Below are positions 36,215-44,415 of a DNA stretch of 64,000 nucleotides, in pieces. The stretch is from assembly GCA_020248405.1 (NCBI GenBank), contig JADCHQ010000036.1:1-64000 (forward strand), read 5' to 3'. The stretch is from Rhodocyclaceae bacterium (GTDB taxonomy: Bacteria; Pseudomonadota; Gammaproteobacteria; Burkholderiales; Ga0077523). The notes under the pieces are model-generated. The model made no database searches, was not told where the DNA came from, and was given only the letters and a program-made list of their open reading frames with translations. Numbering within the stretch: the stretch's first letter is position 1; every line of letters begins with the position of its first letter. The translations under genes and the position numbers were made by a program.

Positions 36215-36865
36215 ATGAATCCGCGCATCGATGTGATCTCCGACGTGGTCTGTCCCTGGTGTTTCATCGGCAAGCGCCACCTGGAGCGGGCGATCGCGTT
36301 GTGGAAAGAGCGCCATCCCGGCGAAGCAGTGGAAGTGCACTGGCATCCCTTCGAACTCAACCCCGACCTGCCGGCCGGCGGCGTTGCACGGCGCGCGTAT
36401 CTCGAAGCGAAGTTCGGCGGTGCCGAACGCACCAGGGAGATCTACGCGCGGGTCGCGGCTGCGGGATTGCAGGCGGGCATCGCCTTCGACTTCGAGCGCA
36501 TCGGCGTGCAGCCCAACACCCTGGATGCCCACCGCCTGGTGGCCTGGGCCGCCGAGCGTGGCGATGAAAACGCCATGGTGGAGGCGCTGTTCCACGGCTA
36601 TTTCATGGAGGGGCGCGACTACAGCGCGCGGGCGCAGCTCGCCGCCGTGGCGGGCCTGGCCGGTTTCCCCGAGGATGAAGCGCACGTTTTCCTGGAGAGC
36701 GGCGCCGGCGCGGAGATGATCAAGGCCGACGAGCAGGTGGCCGCGCGCATGGGCGTGAGCGGCGTGCCCTTCTTCATCTTCGACCAACGCCTGGCCCTGT
36801 CCGGCGCCCAGCCGCCAGAGGTCATCCTCCAGGCCATGGAAGAGGCGCGCGAGGGCGGCCCGTGA
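36215..36865 (+). CDS. FrnE-like DsbA-family oxidoreductase
   Basis: The 216-residue cytoplasmic thioredoxin-fold protein (no signal peptide) has the active site CPWC at Cys13 and Cys16 directly after the first strand (RIDVISDVV). An inserted all-helical domain contains LDAHRLVAWAAERGDENAMVEALFHGYF, and the cis-proline loop reads GVSGVPFFIFDQR. These are the marks of the FrnE/2-hydroxychromene-2-carboxylate isomerase-like DsbA family, thiol-disulfide oxidoreductases sometimes linked to oxidative stress. The ATG at 36215 gives the family N-terminus. It is followed after 34 bases by the dehydratase-like gene, perhaps co-transcribed. Confidence 0.87.
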   Translation: MNPRIDVISDVVCPWCFIGKRHLERAIALWKERHPGEAVEVHWHPFELNPDLPAGGVARRAYLEAKFGGAERTREIYARVAAAGLQAGIAFDFERIGVQPNTLDAHRLVAWAAERGDENAMVEALFHGYFMEGRDYSARAQLAAVAGLAGFPEDEAHVFLESGAGAEMIKADEQVAARMGVSGVPFFIFDQRLALSGAQPPEVILQAMEEAREGGP

Positions 36866-36899
36866 GCCCGCGGCGCGCCGCCGCCGCCGCCCGCGCCTG

Positions 36900-37832
36900 G
36901 TGCCGCGCGCTGTGATCGGCCCCGCTGAAATCGACGCGGCGGCGCGGCGCATCGCGCCGCAGGTGCGGGTGACGCCCGTGGTGGCGGTGGAGGCGGCGGC
37001 CTTTGGCGCCGCGGCAACCCTCAAGCTCGAATGCCTGCAGCACGCCGGCTCCTTCAAGCCGCGCGGCGCCTTCAACCGCATCCTGTCCGCCGCTGTGCCC
37101 GAGTCCGGCGTCATTGCCGCTTCGGGGGGCAACCACGGCCTGGCGGTGGCCTTCGCGGCCCGGGCGCTGGGGTATCGCGCCGAAGTCTTCGTACCCGAGA
37201 TCGCCACACCCGTGAAGCAGCAACGGCTGCGCGAGCTGGGCGCGGTGCTCACGGTCACTGGACGCGATTACGCGGAAGCCTTCGCCGCCTGCGAGGCGCG
37301 CCAGCGCCTCAGCGGCGCGCTGCTGGTGCATGCCTACGACCAGCCCGAGGTGCTGGCCGGGCAGGGCACCGCGGCACGGGAGTTCGAGGCGCAGGTGCCG
37401 GAGCTGGACACGGTGCTGGTGGCTGTGGGCGGCGGCGGCTTCGCCGGCGGCATCGCCGCCTGGTTCCAGAGGCGGGTGCGGGTGGTGGCGGTGGAGCCGG
37501 AAACCTCCTGCGCCCTGCATGCCGCGATCGAGGCTGGTGCGCCGGTGGACGTGCCCGTATCAGGCATTGCCGCGGACTCCCTGGGCGCGCGCCGCGTGGG
37601 CACGCTTGCCTTCGAGCAGGCGCAGCGGCACGTGGAGCAGGTGGTGCTGGTGAGCGATGCGGTCATCCGCCAAGCCCAGCGGGCGCTGTGGCGCGAGTTG
37701 CGCGTGGTGGCCGAACCCGGCGGCGCCACGGCGCTGGCGGCGCTGGCCTCGGGCGCCTACCGCCCGGCCGCGGGCGAGCGCGTGGGCGTGCTGGTGTGCG
37801 GGGCAAACTGCGATCCGGGCAGCGTGGCCTGA
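36900..37832 (+). CDS. threonine/serine dehydratase-like PLP enzyme
   Basis: The 310-residue fold-type II pyridoxal-phosphate enzyme is of the serine/threonine dehydratase (IlvA/TdcB catalytic domain) group. The PLP lysine lies in HAGSFKPRGAFN, the phosphate or substrate loop in AASGGNHGLAVAFAARALG, and the glycine-rich phosphate loop in AVGGGGFAGGIAA. The serine contacting the pyridine nitrogen is replaced by cysteine in VLVCGANCDPG, as in some relatives. No ACT regulatory domain is present, so it is a catabolic or racemase-like form. It starts at GTG 36900 or, equally possible, GTG 36912; no ATG exists. Confidence 0.83.
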   Translation: MPRAVIGPAEIDAAARRIAPQVRVTPVVAVEAAAFGAAATLKLECLQHAGSFKPRGAFNRILSAAVPESGVIAASGGNHGLAVAFAARALGYRAEVFVPEIATPVKQQRLRELGAVLTVTGRDYAEAFAACEARQRLSGALLVHAYDQPEVLAGQGTAAREFEAQVPELDTVLVAVGGGGFAGGIAAWFQRRVRVVAVEPETSCALHAAIEAGAPVDVPVSGIAADSLGARRVGTLAFEQAQRHVEQVVLVSDAVIRQAQRALWRELRVVAEPGGATALAALASGAYRPAAGERVGVLVCGANCDPGSVA

Positions 37833-37957
37833 GGTGCCGGCCGGACGGCTTGCGAGGGGCCGGCGACTCGTGTGGGGTTTTTTGGGGGGTCGTTCTTCAA
37901 CGCTCCAAACTGAGGTAAACGGCCCCTGGAATCCATCCCCAAACTGGGGACAAGCCA

Positions 37958-38461
37958 ATGCCAAGATCCTCAATCGGACGCACACTCGTAGCGCTGACGT
38001 TCGCCGCCGCCACCCTTCCCGGATTCGCCCAGGCGGAGACCACCGCGGGAAAGTGCAAGCTGCAGTTCACCAAGACCGAGGTCCTGCCCCAGCTCGACGG
38101 ACCGGCGCACGTGCTGATTCTGTTCTCGGCCGCCTGCCCGAATGAGAACGCGGGCAAGTCGGACTTCATGGCGGGAGCCACCTTCGTCAGCCACGGCTTC
38201 GCCGATCTCACTGCGAGCAGCGGTCCGAGCCGCGGGTACACGGCGCTCACCAAGGGCGGTGACGAGATTTACACGCGTTGGGAAGGCAGGGTCCAGAGTT
38301 ACACGGCGGCGGACGGCTTAATGCGCACCGGGTTCGTGGGCACTTGGGATAGCGGCAAGGTTACCGGCCGGTATTCCGGCCGCAAGGCCAGTGGCGTGTT
38401 CACCTGCCATTACGTCTCGGCGATGGAATGCATGCTGGACTGGAGCGCTGACCTGAATTGA
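37958..38461 (+). CDS. small exported hypothetical protein
   Basis: The 167-residue protein has a signal peptide (cleavage after AQA near residue 26). The mature domain has four cysteines (around residues 32, 59, 147 and 154) that could form two disulfides, and beta-rich character (GYTALTKGGDEIYTRWEGRVQSY, GKVTGRYSGRKASGVFTCHYVS). No family recognised. The ribosome binding site is weak (GGACAA). The 125 bases upstream contain an imperfect hairpin (GCCGGCC/GGCCGGC at 37836-37864) and a T-run at 37878-37883 that could end transcription of the preceding gene. It appears to be a monocistronic periplasmic protein. Confidence 0.65.
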   Translation: MPRSSIGRTLVALTFAAATLPGFAQAETTAGKCKLQFTKTEVLPQLDGPAHVLILFSAACPNENAGKSDFMAGATFVSHGFADLTASSGPSRGYTALTKGGDEIYTRWEGRVQSYTAADGLMRTGFVGTWDSGKVTGRYSGRKASGVFTCHYVSAMECMLDWSADLN

Positions 38462-38537
38462 GCGCGTAGCCGGGGCGCGCGATCGCGCTGGTCACGCTGA
38501 CTGGCGCCAGTGCGGCGGACGGTTTCGGGGAGGTCCG

Positions 38538-38543
38538 TAGAAT
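38538..38543 (+). promoter_or_regulatory. candidate -10 of the DUF1015 gene
   Basis: TAGAAT lies 24 bases before the GTG start at 38568; no convincing -35. It is similar in placement to the TAAAAT before srkA. Confidence 0.35.
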
Positions 38544-38567
38544 GCGGGCCTTTCCCGGAGCCATCCC

Positions 38568-39812
38568 GTGACCCCGCCCCTGTTCGCCCCCTTCGCCGCC
38601 CTGCGGCCCGCGCCCGGGCGCGCCGCCGAGGTGGCCGCGCCGCCCTACGACGTGCTCGACACCGCCGAGGCGCGTGCCCGCGCCGCCGGACGGCCCTACA
38701 GCTTCCTGCACATTTCCAAGCCCGAGATCGACCTGCCCGAGGGCACCGATCCCTACGCCGCGCTGGTGTATGCGAAGGCGGCGGACAATCTCGCCCGCAT
38801 GGTGCGCGCCGGTGTGCTGGTGCGCGAGGCCGCGCCCTGTTTCTACGCCTGGCGCATGACCATGGGCGCCCACGTGCAGACCGGGCTGGCGGGTGTGGCG
38901 GCAGTGGCGCACTACGACGCCAACCGCATCCGCCGGCACGAGTTCACACGCCCCGACAAGGAAGACGACCGGGTGCGCCAGATCGAGGCCCTCAACGCCC
39001 AGACCGGCCCGGTGTTGCTGGCCTGGGACGAGGCGGCTGATGCCGATGCCGTGCTGGCCGAGGTGACCGGCGCCGGCGCGCCGGAGGTGGACTTCGGGGC
39101 CGACACGGGCGTGCGGCACGGGCTTTGGCGCATTGCCGATTCCTCCCGCGTGCAGCGCCTGGTGCGCGCCTTCGAGGCCACCCGGGCGCTCTATATCGCC
39201 GACGGCCACCACCGCTCCGCCGCCGCCTCGCGGGTGGCGGCGCGGCGGCGTGCCGCCGGCGGTGCGCCGGTGGCTAGCCACGAGTCCTTCCTCGCTGTGG
39301 CCTTTCCCCAGCGCGAGATGCGCATCCTGTCCTACAACCGCGTGGTGGCCGACCTGAACGGCCTCGCCCCCGGCGCCTTCATGGACGCGGTGGCGCGGCG
39401 TTTCACCGTCACGCCCGCGCAGGCTCCGGTGGAGCCCGACCGCCCGGCCACCTTCGGCCTTTACTTCGGCGGGCGCTGGTACCGGCTCGCCATCCACGAG
39501 GCGTGCATTGCGCACGCCGACCCCGTGGCGCGCCTGGATGTGAGCCTGTTGGCCGACCACCTGCTTGCCCCCGTGCTGGGAATTGGCGATCCGCGCCGCG
39601 ACGCGCGCATCGACTTCGTGGGCGGCATCCGCGGTCTGGGCGAATTGCAGGCCCGCGTGGACGCCGGCGCCATGGCCTGCGCCTTCAGCCTGCATCCCAC
39701 CCGCATGAGCGACCTCATGGCGGTGGCCGATGCCGGGCAGGTAATGCCGCCCAAGTCCACCTGGTTCGAGCCCAAGCTCGCCGACGGCTTGTTGTCACAC
39801 CTGCTGGACTGA
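38568..39812 (+). CDS. DUF1015 family protein
   Basis: The 414-residue cytoplasmic protein is from the DUF1015 family (usual length 400-430), widespread in bacteria and of unknown biochemical role. The family N-terminus FAPFAALRPAPGRAAEVAAPPYDVL is clear, as are HEFTRPDKEDDR, YIADGHHRSAAASRVA with conserved histidines, and the late MSDLMAVADAGQVMPPKSTWFEPKLADGLLSH. The start is GTG with a GGAG motif nearby. In other genomes the family often sits with phosphoglycerate dehydrogenase or serine genes; here it stands alone, convergent with the Mla-type operon. Confidence 0.9.
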   Translation: MTPPLFAPFAALRPAPGRAAEVAAPPYDVLDTAEARARAAGRPYSFLHISKPEIDLPEGTDPYAALVYAKAADNLARMVRAGVLVREAAPCFYAWRMTMGAHVQTGLAGVAAVAHYDANRIRRHEFTRPDKEDDRVRQIEALNAQTGPVLLAWDEAADADAVLAEVTGAGAPEVDFGADTGVRHGLWRIADSSRVQRLVRAFEATRALYIADGHHRSAAASRVAARRRAAGGAPVASHESFLAVAFPQREMRILSYNRVVADLNGLAPGAFMDAVARRFTVTPAQAPVEPDRPATFGLYFGGRWYRLAIHEACIAHADPVARLDVSLLADHLLAPVLGIGDPRRDARIDFVGGIRGLGELQARVDAGAMACAFSLHPTRMSDLMAVADAGQVMPPKSTWFEPKLADGLLSHLLD

Positions 39813-39826
39813 AGCGCTGCCGCGCG

Positions 39827-40438
39827 CTAGCGCCGTGCCGCGGCGCTGTCCTCCACCCAGGGCACCAGGGCGTCGAGAATGCTGGTGATGCCGCGGTTCA
39901 TGGCCGCCACGGCGCCGGGCGCATTCTCGGCCGCCACGGGCACGGCGATGGCGAAGCCGCGCCGCCCCAGCAGCGAGCGGCTGCGCCAGTCCACCAGTTC
40001 CGCGATGGCCTCCACCCGCGCCACGGCGGGCTTTACGGTGAGATCGTGATAGAGGGCCACGAGGTTGAGGTTGAGCACCAGGTCCGCATTGACGCCGGCG
40101 GTGGCCCCCGAAACCGCCGCGAAGCGCCCGCGTGTCTCCAGCCGGCGCTCCGCGAGGGTAGCCAGCCGCCGCGAGGGCCGGTCGGTCCAGGCGGCGAACT
40201 GGTACAGGCCGCGCTGCCCGGCCTCGCGGCTGAAAACCAGGCTGTCGCCGTCGTAGAAGGCGTCCTCGTTGCCGCCGGCCACGGCCAGCACCCGGGGCAG
40301 CGGCGTGATCGCGAGCGGCTGCGCGGGTGCGAGGTCGGACATCACGAAATACTTCACCGGGGGCACCGACCCCGGGGTGGTACAGCCCGCCAGCAGGGCC
40401 GCGAGTGCCGCGAGGGCGCGGCGGCGCGCGCGCCTCAC
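39827..40438 (-). CDS. ABC-type transport auxiliary lipoprotein (PqiC/MlaD-associated)
   Basis: The 203-residue outer-membrane lipoprotein is of the ABC_trans_aux family. After four arginines and a hydrophobic stretch the lipobox LLAGC places the lipidated cysteine near residue 19, followed by a SVPPVKYFVMSDL segment typical of the family. It probably forms the outer-membrane end of the lipid transport system encoded upstream. GTG at 40438 overlaps the mlaD stop (GTGA) and is the only sensible start; the long open frame upstream is a shadow of mlaD. It is the last gene of the operon. Confidence 0.85.
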   Translation of the reverse strand: MRRARRRALAALAALLAGCTTPGSVPPVKYFVMSDLAPAQPLAITPLPRVLAVAGGNEDAFYDGDSLVFSREAGQRGLYQFAAWTDRPSRRLATLAERRLETRGRFAAVSGATAGVNADLVLNLNLVALYHDLTVKPAVARVEAIAELVDWRSRSLLGRRGFAIAVPVAAENAPGAVAAMNRGITSILDALVPWVEDSAAARR

Positions 40439-41379
40439 TTGACTTTCTCCCCGGGGCCGAGCTGCATCGGGTGGGGCCCCAGGACGGCGGCGCGCGGATC
40501 GCGCAGCCGGTTGAGGGTACGATCGAGCAGCTCGGCGGTGACGCGCAGCTCCTGGGCCGTGGCGCGCAGCTCCAGCGAGCCGCTGCCCACTGCGGCATCC
40601 ACCTGCCGCGCTAGCCTGGACGTGTCGCGCTCCAGGCTCGCGGCCGTACCGCCGATCTGCGCCACCACCGCGCTCGCCTGGGTCTTGAGGTCGGTGAAGT
40701 CGTCCTGGATGGTCTGCGCCGAGCGCGCCATGGAATCGCTGGCGCGTCCGAAGGTCCCCGCGCCGCGCTCGATCGCCGTGAGGGTGCGATCCAGGCGCTG
40801 CAGGCGCGCTTCGAGCACCTTCGCCGAGCTGGCCACGTTGCGCAGCGCTTCGCCAAAGGCGCGCTGGTTGTCCTGCGACAGGAAGCCGCGCATGCCCTCC
40901 AGGGCCTGGATGCCGCTGTCGGCGAAGCGGTTGGCCGCTTCCTCGATGCGCTCGTCCGTGGAAGTACCTTCCCTGATTAGCGGCAGCCCGCCATTTTCGG
41001 GCAGCGCAAGCGGCGCGCCCGGCGGTTCGGGCGTGACGAGATTGACCCGCGCCAGCCCCGTGAGCAGGTTGCGAGACACCACCGCCACGGTGTTGTCCCA
41101 CACCGGTGCGCTGCGGTCCACGCGGATTTCCACGCTCACGCTGTTGCCGCGATCCGCGGACAGGGCGAAGCTCGCCACCTGCCCCACGCGGATGCCGCGC
41201 ATGTTCACGCTGCTGCCGGTTTCCAGTCCCTCCAGGGACTGGCGCGCGAACACGATGCGGTACCCCTGGAAGCTCGAAGCCGCACCCGCGCCGCGCAGCC
41301 ACAGCACGGTGGCCACGAGGGCGGCCACCAGCAACAGCAGGCCGGCTCCGATCCAGGTGTAGCGCAGCTCAGGCTCCAT
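40435..41379 (-). CDS. mlaD: MCE-domain protein, MlaD family
   Basis: The 314-residue protein is anchored by one N-terminal transmembrane helix (residues 9-29). The MCE domain follows (YRIVFARQSLEGLETGSSVNMRGIRVGQV to about residue 120). Then comes a long helical, probably coiled-coil region (about residues 140-290; ANRFADSGIQALEGM, TSRLARQVDAAVG). Hexamers of such proteins form a tunnel carrying phospholipid across the periplasm. The start ATG overlaps the end of the ATPase gene by 11 bases. The long helical tail makes it more like PqiB/YebT-style or Mycobacterium-like Mce proteins than E. coli MlaD (183 residues). Confidence 0.87.
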   Translation of the reverse strand: MEPELRYTWIGAGLLLLVAALVATVLWLRGAGAASSFQGYRIVFARQSLEGLETGSSVNMRGIRVGQVASFALSADRGNSVSVEIRVDRSAPVWDNTVAVVSRNLLTGLARVNLVTPEPPGAPLALPENGGLPLIREGTSTDERIEEAANRFADSGIQALEGMRGFLSQDNQRAFGEALRNVASSAKVLEARLQRLDRTLTAIERGAGTFGRASDSMARSAQTIQDDFTDLKTQASAVVAQIGGTAASLERDTSRLARQVDAAVGSGSLELRATAQELRVTAELLDRTLNRLRDPRAAVLGPHPMQLGPGEKVK

Positions 41380-42139
41380 GACTCGCCTCCGCGGCGATGG
41401 TGGTTCGCGCGCCGAAGTATGCACGCACCCAGGGGTCGTCGGTCCCAATGACGCTCGCCACGGGCCCGTCGGCCAGCACCCGGCCCTGGGAGAGCACGAT
41501 CACCCGGTCCGCCACGCCCAGCAGCGTGTCCAGGTCGTGGGTAACCAAGAATACGGTGATGCCCAGATCGCTCGCCAGAAAGCGCATGAGTTGGTCGAAG
41601 GCGCGCGCGGTGACGGGGTCGAGTCCCGAGCCGGGTTCATCGAGGAACAGGATCTCCGGCTCTAGGGCCAGCGCGCGGGCAATGGCGGCGCGCTTGCGCA
41701 TGCCGCCGGAGAGTTCACTGGGCATCTTGCCCCCGGCCTCGGGTGGCAGACCCGCCAGCGCGATGCGCAGCTCCACCAGCGGCCACACCAGCTCTGGCGG
41801 CAGCCGGGTGTTCTCGAACAGCGGCACGGCTACGTTATGGGCCACGTCCAGGGACGAGAACAGCGCGCCATCCTGAAACATCACGCCGATGCGACGGCGC
41901 AGCGACCGCAACTGGGCGGGGGTGCAGTTCCACACGTCAGTGCCAAGCACGCGCAGCGTTCCAGCGCTCGGGCGCAGCAGGCCGATCATCTCCCGTAGCA
42001 TTACCGACTTGCCCGTGCCGCTGCCGCCGATCAGCGCCACCAGTTCGCCGCGCCCCACATGGAAGGAAACACCCCTGTGCACCGCCTCGCGGCCGAATCG
42101 CGTATGCACGTCGCGCACCTCGATGACGGGGCCGTCCAT
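41369..42139 (-). CDS. mlaF: ABC transporter ATP-binding protein, MlaF family
   Basis: The 256-residue ATPase of the lipid transporter has Walker A GGSGTGKS, Q-loop VMFQDGALFSSL, signature LSGGMRKRAAIARAL, Walker B EILFLDEPGSGLDP and an H-loop TVFLVTHD. The GALFSSLDVAHNVAVPL segment is typical of MlaF/Ttg2A. The ATG overlaps the permease stop (ATGA), so translation is coupled. It powers retrograde or anterograde lipid movement at the inner membrane together with the upstream permease. Confidence 0.93.
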   Translation of the reverse strand: MDGPVIEVRDVHTRFGREAVHRGVSFHVGRGELVALIGGSGTGKSVMLREMIGLLRPSAGTLRVLGTDVWNCTPAQLRSLRRRIGVMFQDGALFSSLDVAHNVAVPLFENTRLPPELVWPLVELRIALAGLPPEAGGKMPSELSGGMRKRAAIARALALEPEILFLDEPGSGLDPVTARAFDQLMRFLASDLGITVFLVTHDLDTLLGVADRVIVLSQGRVLADGPVASVIGTDDPWVRAYFGARTTIAAEASHGA

Positions 42140-43281
42140 CAGATGTCGAGCTCCTGGAACAGTACGGCGAAGAAGGCATCCAGCAAGATCACGCAGACGA
42201 TGCCCTGCACCACCGTGGAGGTGGTGCTGATGCCGATGGCGCGGGTGTCGCGCGGCACGCTCATGCCCATGCGGATGCCGATGACCGCGATGAACAGCGC
42301 GAACACGGGCGCCTTCACGAGGCCCACGATGAAGTGCCGCGGCGCCAGCGCGATGTGCAGGCGCTCCACGTACACCGGCGGCGGAATGCCCAGGTTGGTG
42401 GCTGTCATGGCCATGGCGCCAAGGTTTCCCATGACGTTGCCGGCGAACACCAGCAGCGGCAGGCCGGCCACCAAGGCCAGCACCCGGGGCAGCACCAGCA
42501 CGTCCATGGGCGACAGGCCGAGCACGCGGATGGCGTCGGTTTCCTCGGTCAGGCGCATGGTGCCCAGTTGCGCCGTGAAGGCCGCGCCCGAGCGGCCCGC
42601 CACGATCACCGCCACGATGATGGGCGAGAACTCGCGCGCCATGCCAAGCGCCACGCCGTCCACCACGAAAATGCCCGCGCCGTAGCGCTGCGCCTGCTGC
42701 CCCAGCAGGTAGGCGAACACCACGCCAATCAGGAAGGTGACCAGGGACACCACCGGAAGCGCCGTGAGGGTGGTGTGCCGGAACTGCGCGGCCAGCTCCC
42801 GCAGGCGCAGCCTCCTTGGTGAGAGCAGGCTCGCACCCAGGCCCGCGGCCACGGCCCCCAGGAAGCCCAGGTGCCCCGCCAGCAGCACGCTCAGCTCGCT
42901 CGCCCATGCGCCAAGTGCGGTGAGCGCATTGCGGGCGCGCCGCGGCGCCCGCGCCTCGGCGGGCGGCAGCCGTTTCAGCGTCACCGCCACCACGCGGCGA
43001 TGCTCGTCGGCAAAGCTACCGTAGTCCACGCCCGCTGGGTCAAGGCCGCGGCGGCGCAGGTGGCGCAGCAGCGTCAGGGCGCCGGCCGTGTCCAGCGAGG
43101 CGAGCGCCGCGCCGTCCACACCCGCGAGTGGCCGGACCGCGGGCAGCTCGGAAAGACCGGCCTCGATGGACGCCAGGGAGGACAGGCGCCAGTGCCCGGC
43201 CAGCCGCAGCACGTCGCCCTGCGCCGTGGTCTCCAGCGAGACCCAGCGTTCCGGAGCAGCGCTGAGGGGGGGGGCGGCCAC
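42139..43281 (-). CDS. mlaE: MlaE-family permease with N-terminal STAS domain
   Basis: The 380-residue protein's C-terminal 250 residues form the MlaE permease: LPVVSLVTFLIGVVFAYLLGQQAQRYGAGIFVVDGVALGMAREFSPIIVAVIVAGRSG and TEETDAIRVLG are hallmark blocks (each cited piecewise). The first 100 residues resemble a STAS domain (LRLAGHWRLSSLASIEAGLSEL, DGAALASLDTAGALTLLRHLRRRG), the equivalent of the separate MlaB protein in E. coli. The fusion explains the absence of mlaB. The start is GTG at 43281. First gene of a four-gene minus-strand operon (E-F-D-lipoprotein); mlaC and mlaA are absent from the window. Confidence 0.9.
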   Translation of the reverse strand: MAAPPLSAAPERWVSLETTAQGDVLRLAGHWRLSSLASIEAGLSELPAVRPLAGVDGAALASLDTAGALTLLRHLRRRGLDPAGVDYGSFADEHRRVVAVTLKRLPPAEARAPRRARNALTALGAWASELSVLLAGHLGFLGAVAAGLGASLLSPRRLRLRELAAQFRHTTLTALPVVSLVTFLIGVVFAYLLGQQAQRYGAGIFVVDGVALGMAREFSPIIVAVIVAGRSGAAFTAQLGTMRLTEETDAIRVLGLSPMDVLVLPRVLALVAGLPLLVFAGNVMGNLGAMAMTATNLGIPPPVYVERLHIALAPRHFIVGLVKAPVFALFIAVIGIRMGMSVPRDTRAIGISTTSTVVQGIVCVILLDAFFAVLFQELDI

Positions 43282-43349
43282 GCGCCGGAATCTAGCACGG
43301 CGTCATGGCAGCGCTGGGCGGCCGGGCGGCCCGGCGGCTTCGACGCCTG

Positions 43350-44312
43350 TCAGCGGCTCGCCGCTGCCGCGGCCAGCGCGTCGAGCAGAATGCGCATTCC
43401 CAGACGCGAGGTGATGCCCGAGGGGTCCCACGGGGGGGATACCTCCGCCAGGTCGATTGCGCGGATGGGCGCGCCCTTCAGGCGGGTGATGATGCCCAGC
43501 AGCTCGCGGGCGGTCATGCCGCAGGGCGTGGGCACACCCGTGCCCGGCGCCTGGGAGGCATCGAGCACGTCTATGTCGATGGTGAGGTACACGGCGTCCA
43601 CGTCCTTCGAGGCCAGCGCCACGGCGCGGGCGGCCACCTCGGGCACGCCGAGCTCCCACACGTCCTCGAGGGTGAACAGGTTGATGCCCTTGTCCCTCAC
43701 GTAGGCCAGTTCCGAGCGGGGGTTCATCCAGCCGCTCGGGCCGATGGTGACGATGTTGCCCGGCCGGAAGCCCGCGTCCACGGCGCGCGCGATGGGGCAG
43801 CAGTGATTGAGGGTTTCGCCGCCCACGTCCTGGGCGGTGTCCAGGTGGGTGTCGAAGTGGATCATGCCGCAGCGGCGATACTTGCGCGCGAAGGCGCGCG
43901 CCGGGCCGATGGTGATGGAGTGGTCGCCTCCGCCGATCACGGGGATGGCGTCGGCGGCGAGGATCTCGGCCACCATGTCCTCGGCGCGTTGCTGGGTGGC
44001 CACCGAATTGCCAGGCACGATGGCCACGTCGCCTGCGTCCACGAAGGTGAACGCCTGTTCCAGGTCCATCCCGGTGTTGGCATTGAAGGTGAGGAACTGT
44101 TCGCTCGCCTCGCGCAGGCCCTTCGGACCCATGTTGGTGCCGGTGCGGCTGATGCAGGTGCCGTCCCACGGAAAGCCCAGGAAGGCCACGGTGGCGCCGG
44201 CGGCGCGCAGCGCGTCGGCCTTGCAGGCCACGCGGGGCTTGTTGAGGAAGCTGCCGATGCTGCCGGCGTGCAGCGAGCCTTCCCACATGGTGGTGTCGGT
44301 GACGGTGTTCAT
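43350..44312 (-). CDS. ureohydrolase (arginase/agmatinase family), atypical active site
   Basis: The 320-residue manganese-dependent ureohydrolase releases urea from a guanidino compound. Metal-binding segments are GGGDHSITIG, HFDTHLDTAQD and LTIDIDVLDASQAPGTG, so the binuclear site appears complete. The usual HGTPF motif after the second segment reads NHCCPI here, and THLDT replaces the common AHTDT, so the substrate may not be agmatine; guanidinobutyrate, guanidinopropionate or a smaller guanidine are alternatives. It lies about 100 bases downstream of the nitrilase-family gene on the same strand. Confidence 0.83.
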   Translation of the reverse strand: MNTVTDTTMWEGSLHAGSIGSFLNKPRVACKADALRAAGATVAFLGFPWDGTCISRTGTNMGPKGLREASEQFLTFNANTGMDLEQAFTFVDAGDVAIVPGNSVATQQRAEDMVAEILAADAIPVIGGGDHSITIGPARAFARKYRRCGMIHFDTHLDTAQDVGGETLNHCCPIARAVDAGFRPGNIVTIGPSGWMNPRSELAYVRDKGINLFTLEDVWELGVPEVAARAVALASKDVDAVYLTIDIDVLDASQAPGTGVPTPCGMTARELLGIITRLKGAPIRAIDLAEVSPPWDPSGITSRLGMRILLDALAAAAASR

Positions 44313-44415
44313 CGAGCTCTCCTGTGTTGGCGGGCCCAGGGGCCCGGTGGTTCCGAGGAACGGATGCGGCGAAAGATGAAAGCACTGAGCCCGCCCCGCC
44401 GGGGGGCAGGAGCGG

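Noticed and set aside
37878..37883. T-run as a Rho-independent terminator after the dehydratase-like gene
   Set aside because: The nearest hairpin (37836-37864) has a 15-base loop and lies 13 bases before the T-run, so the geometry is poor.
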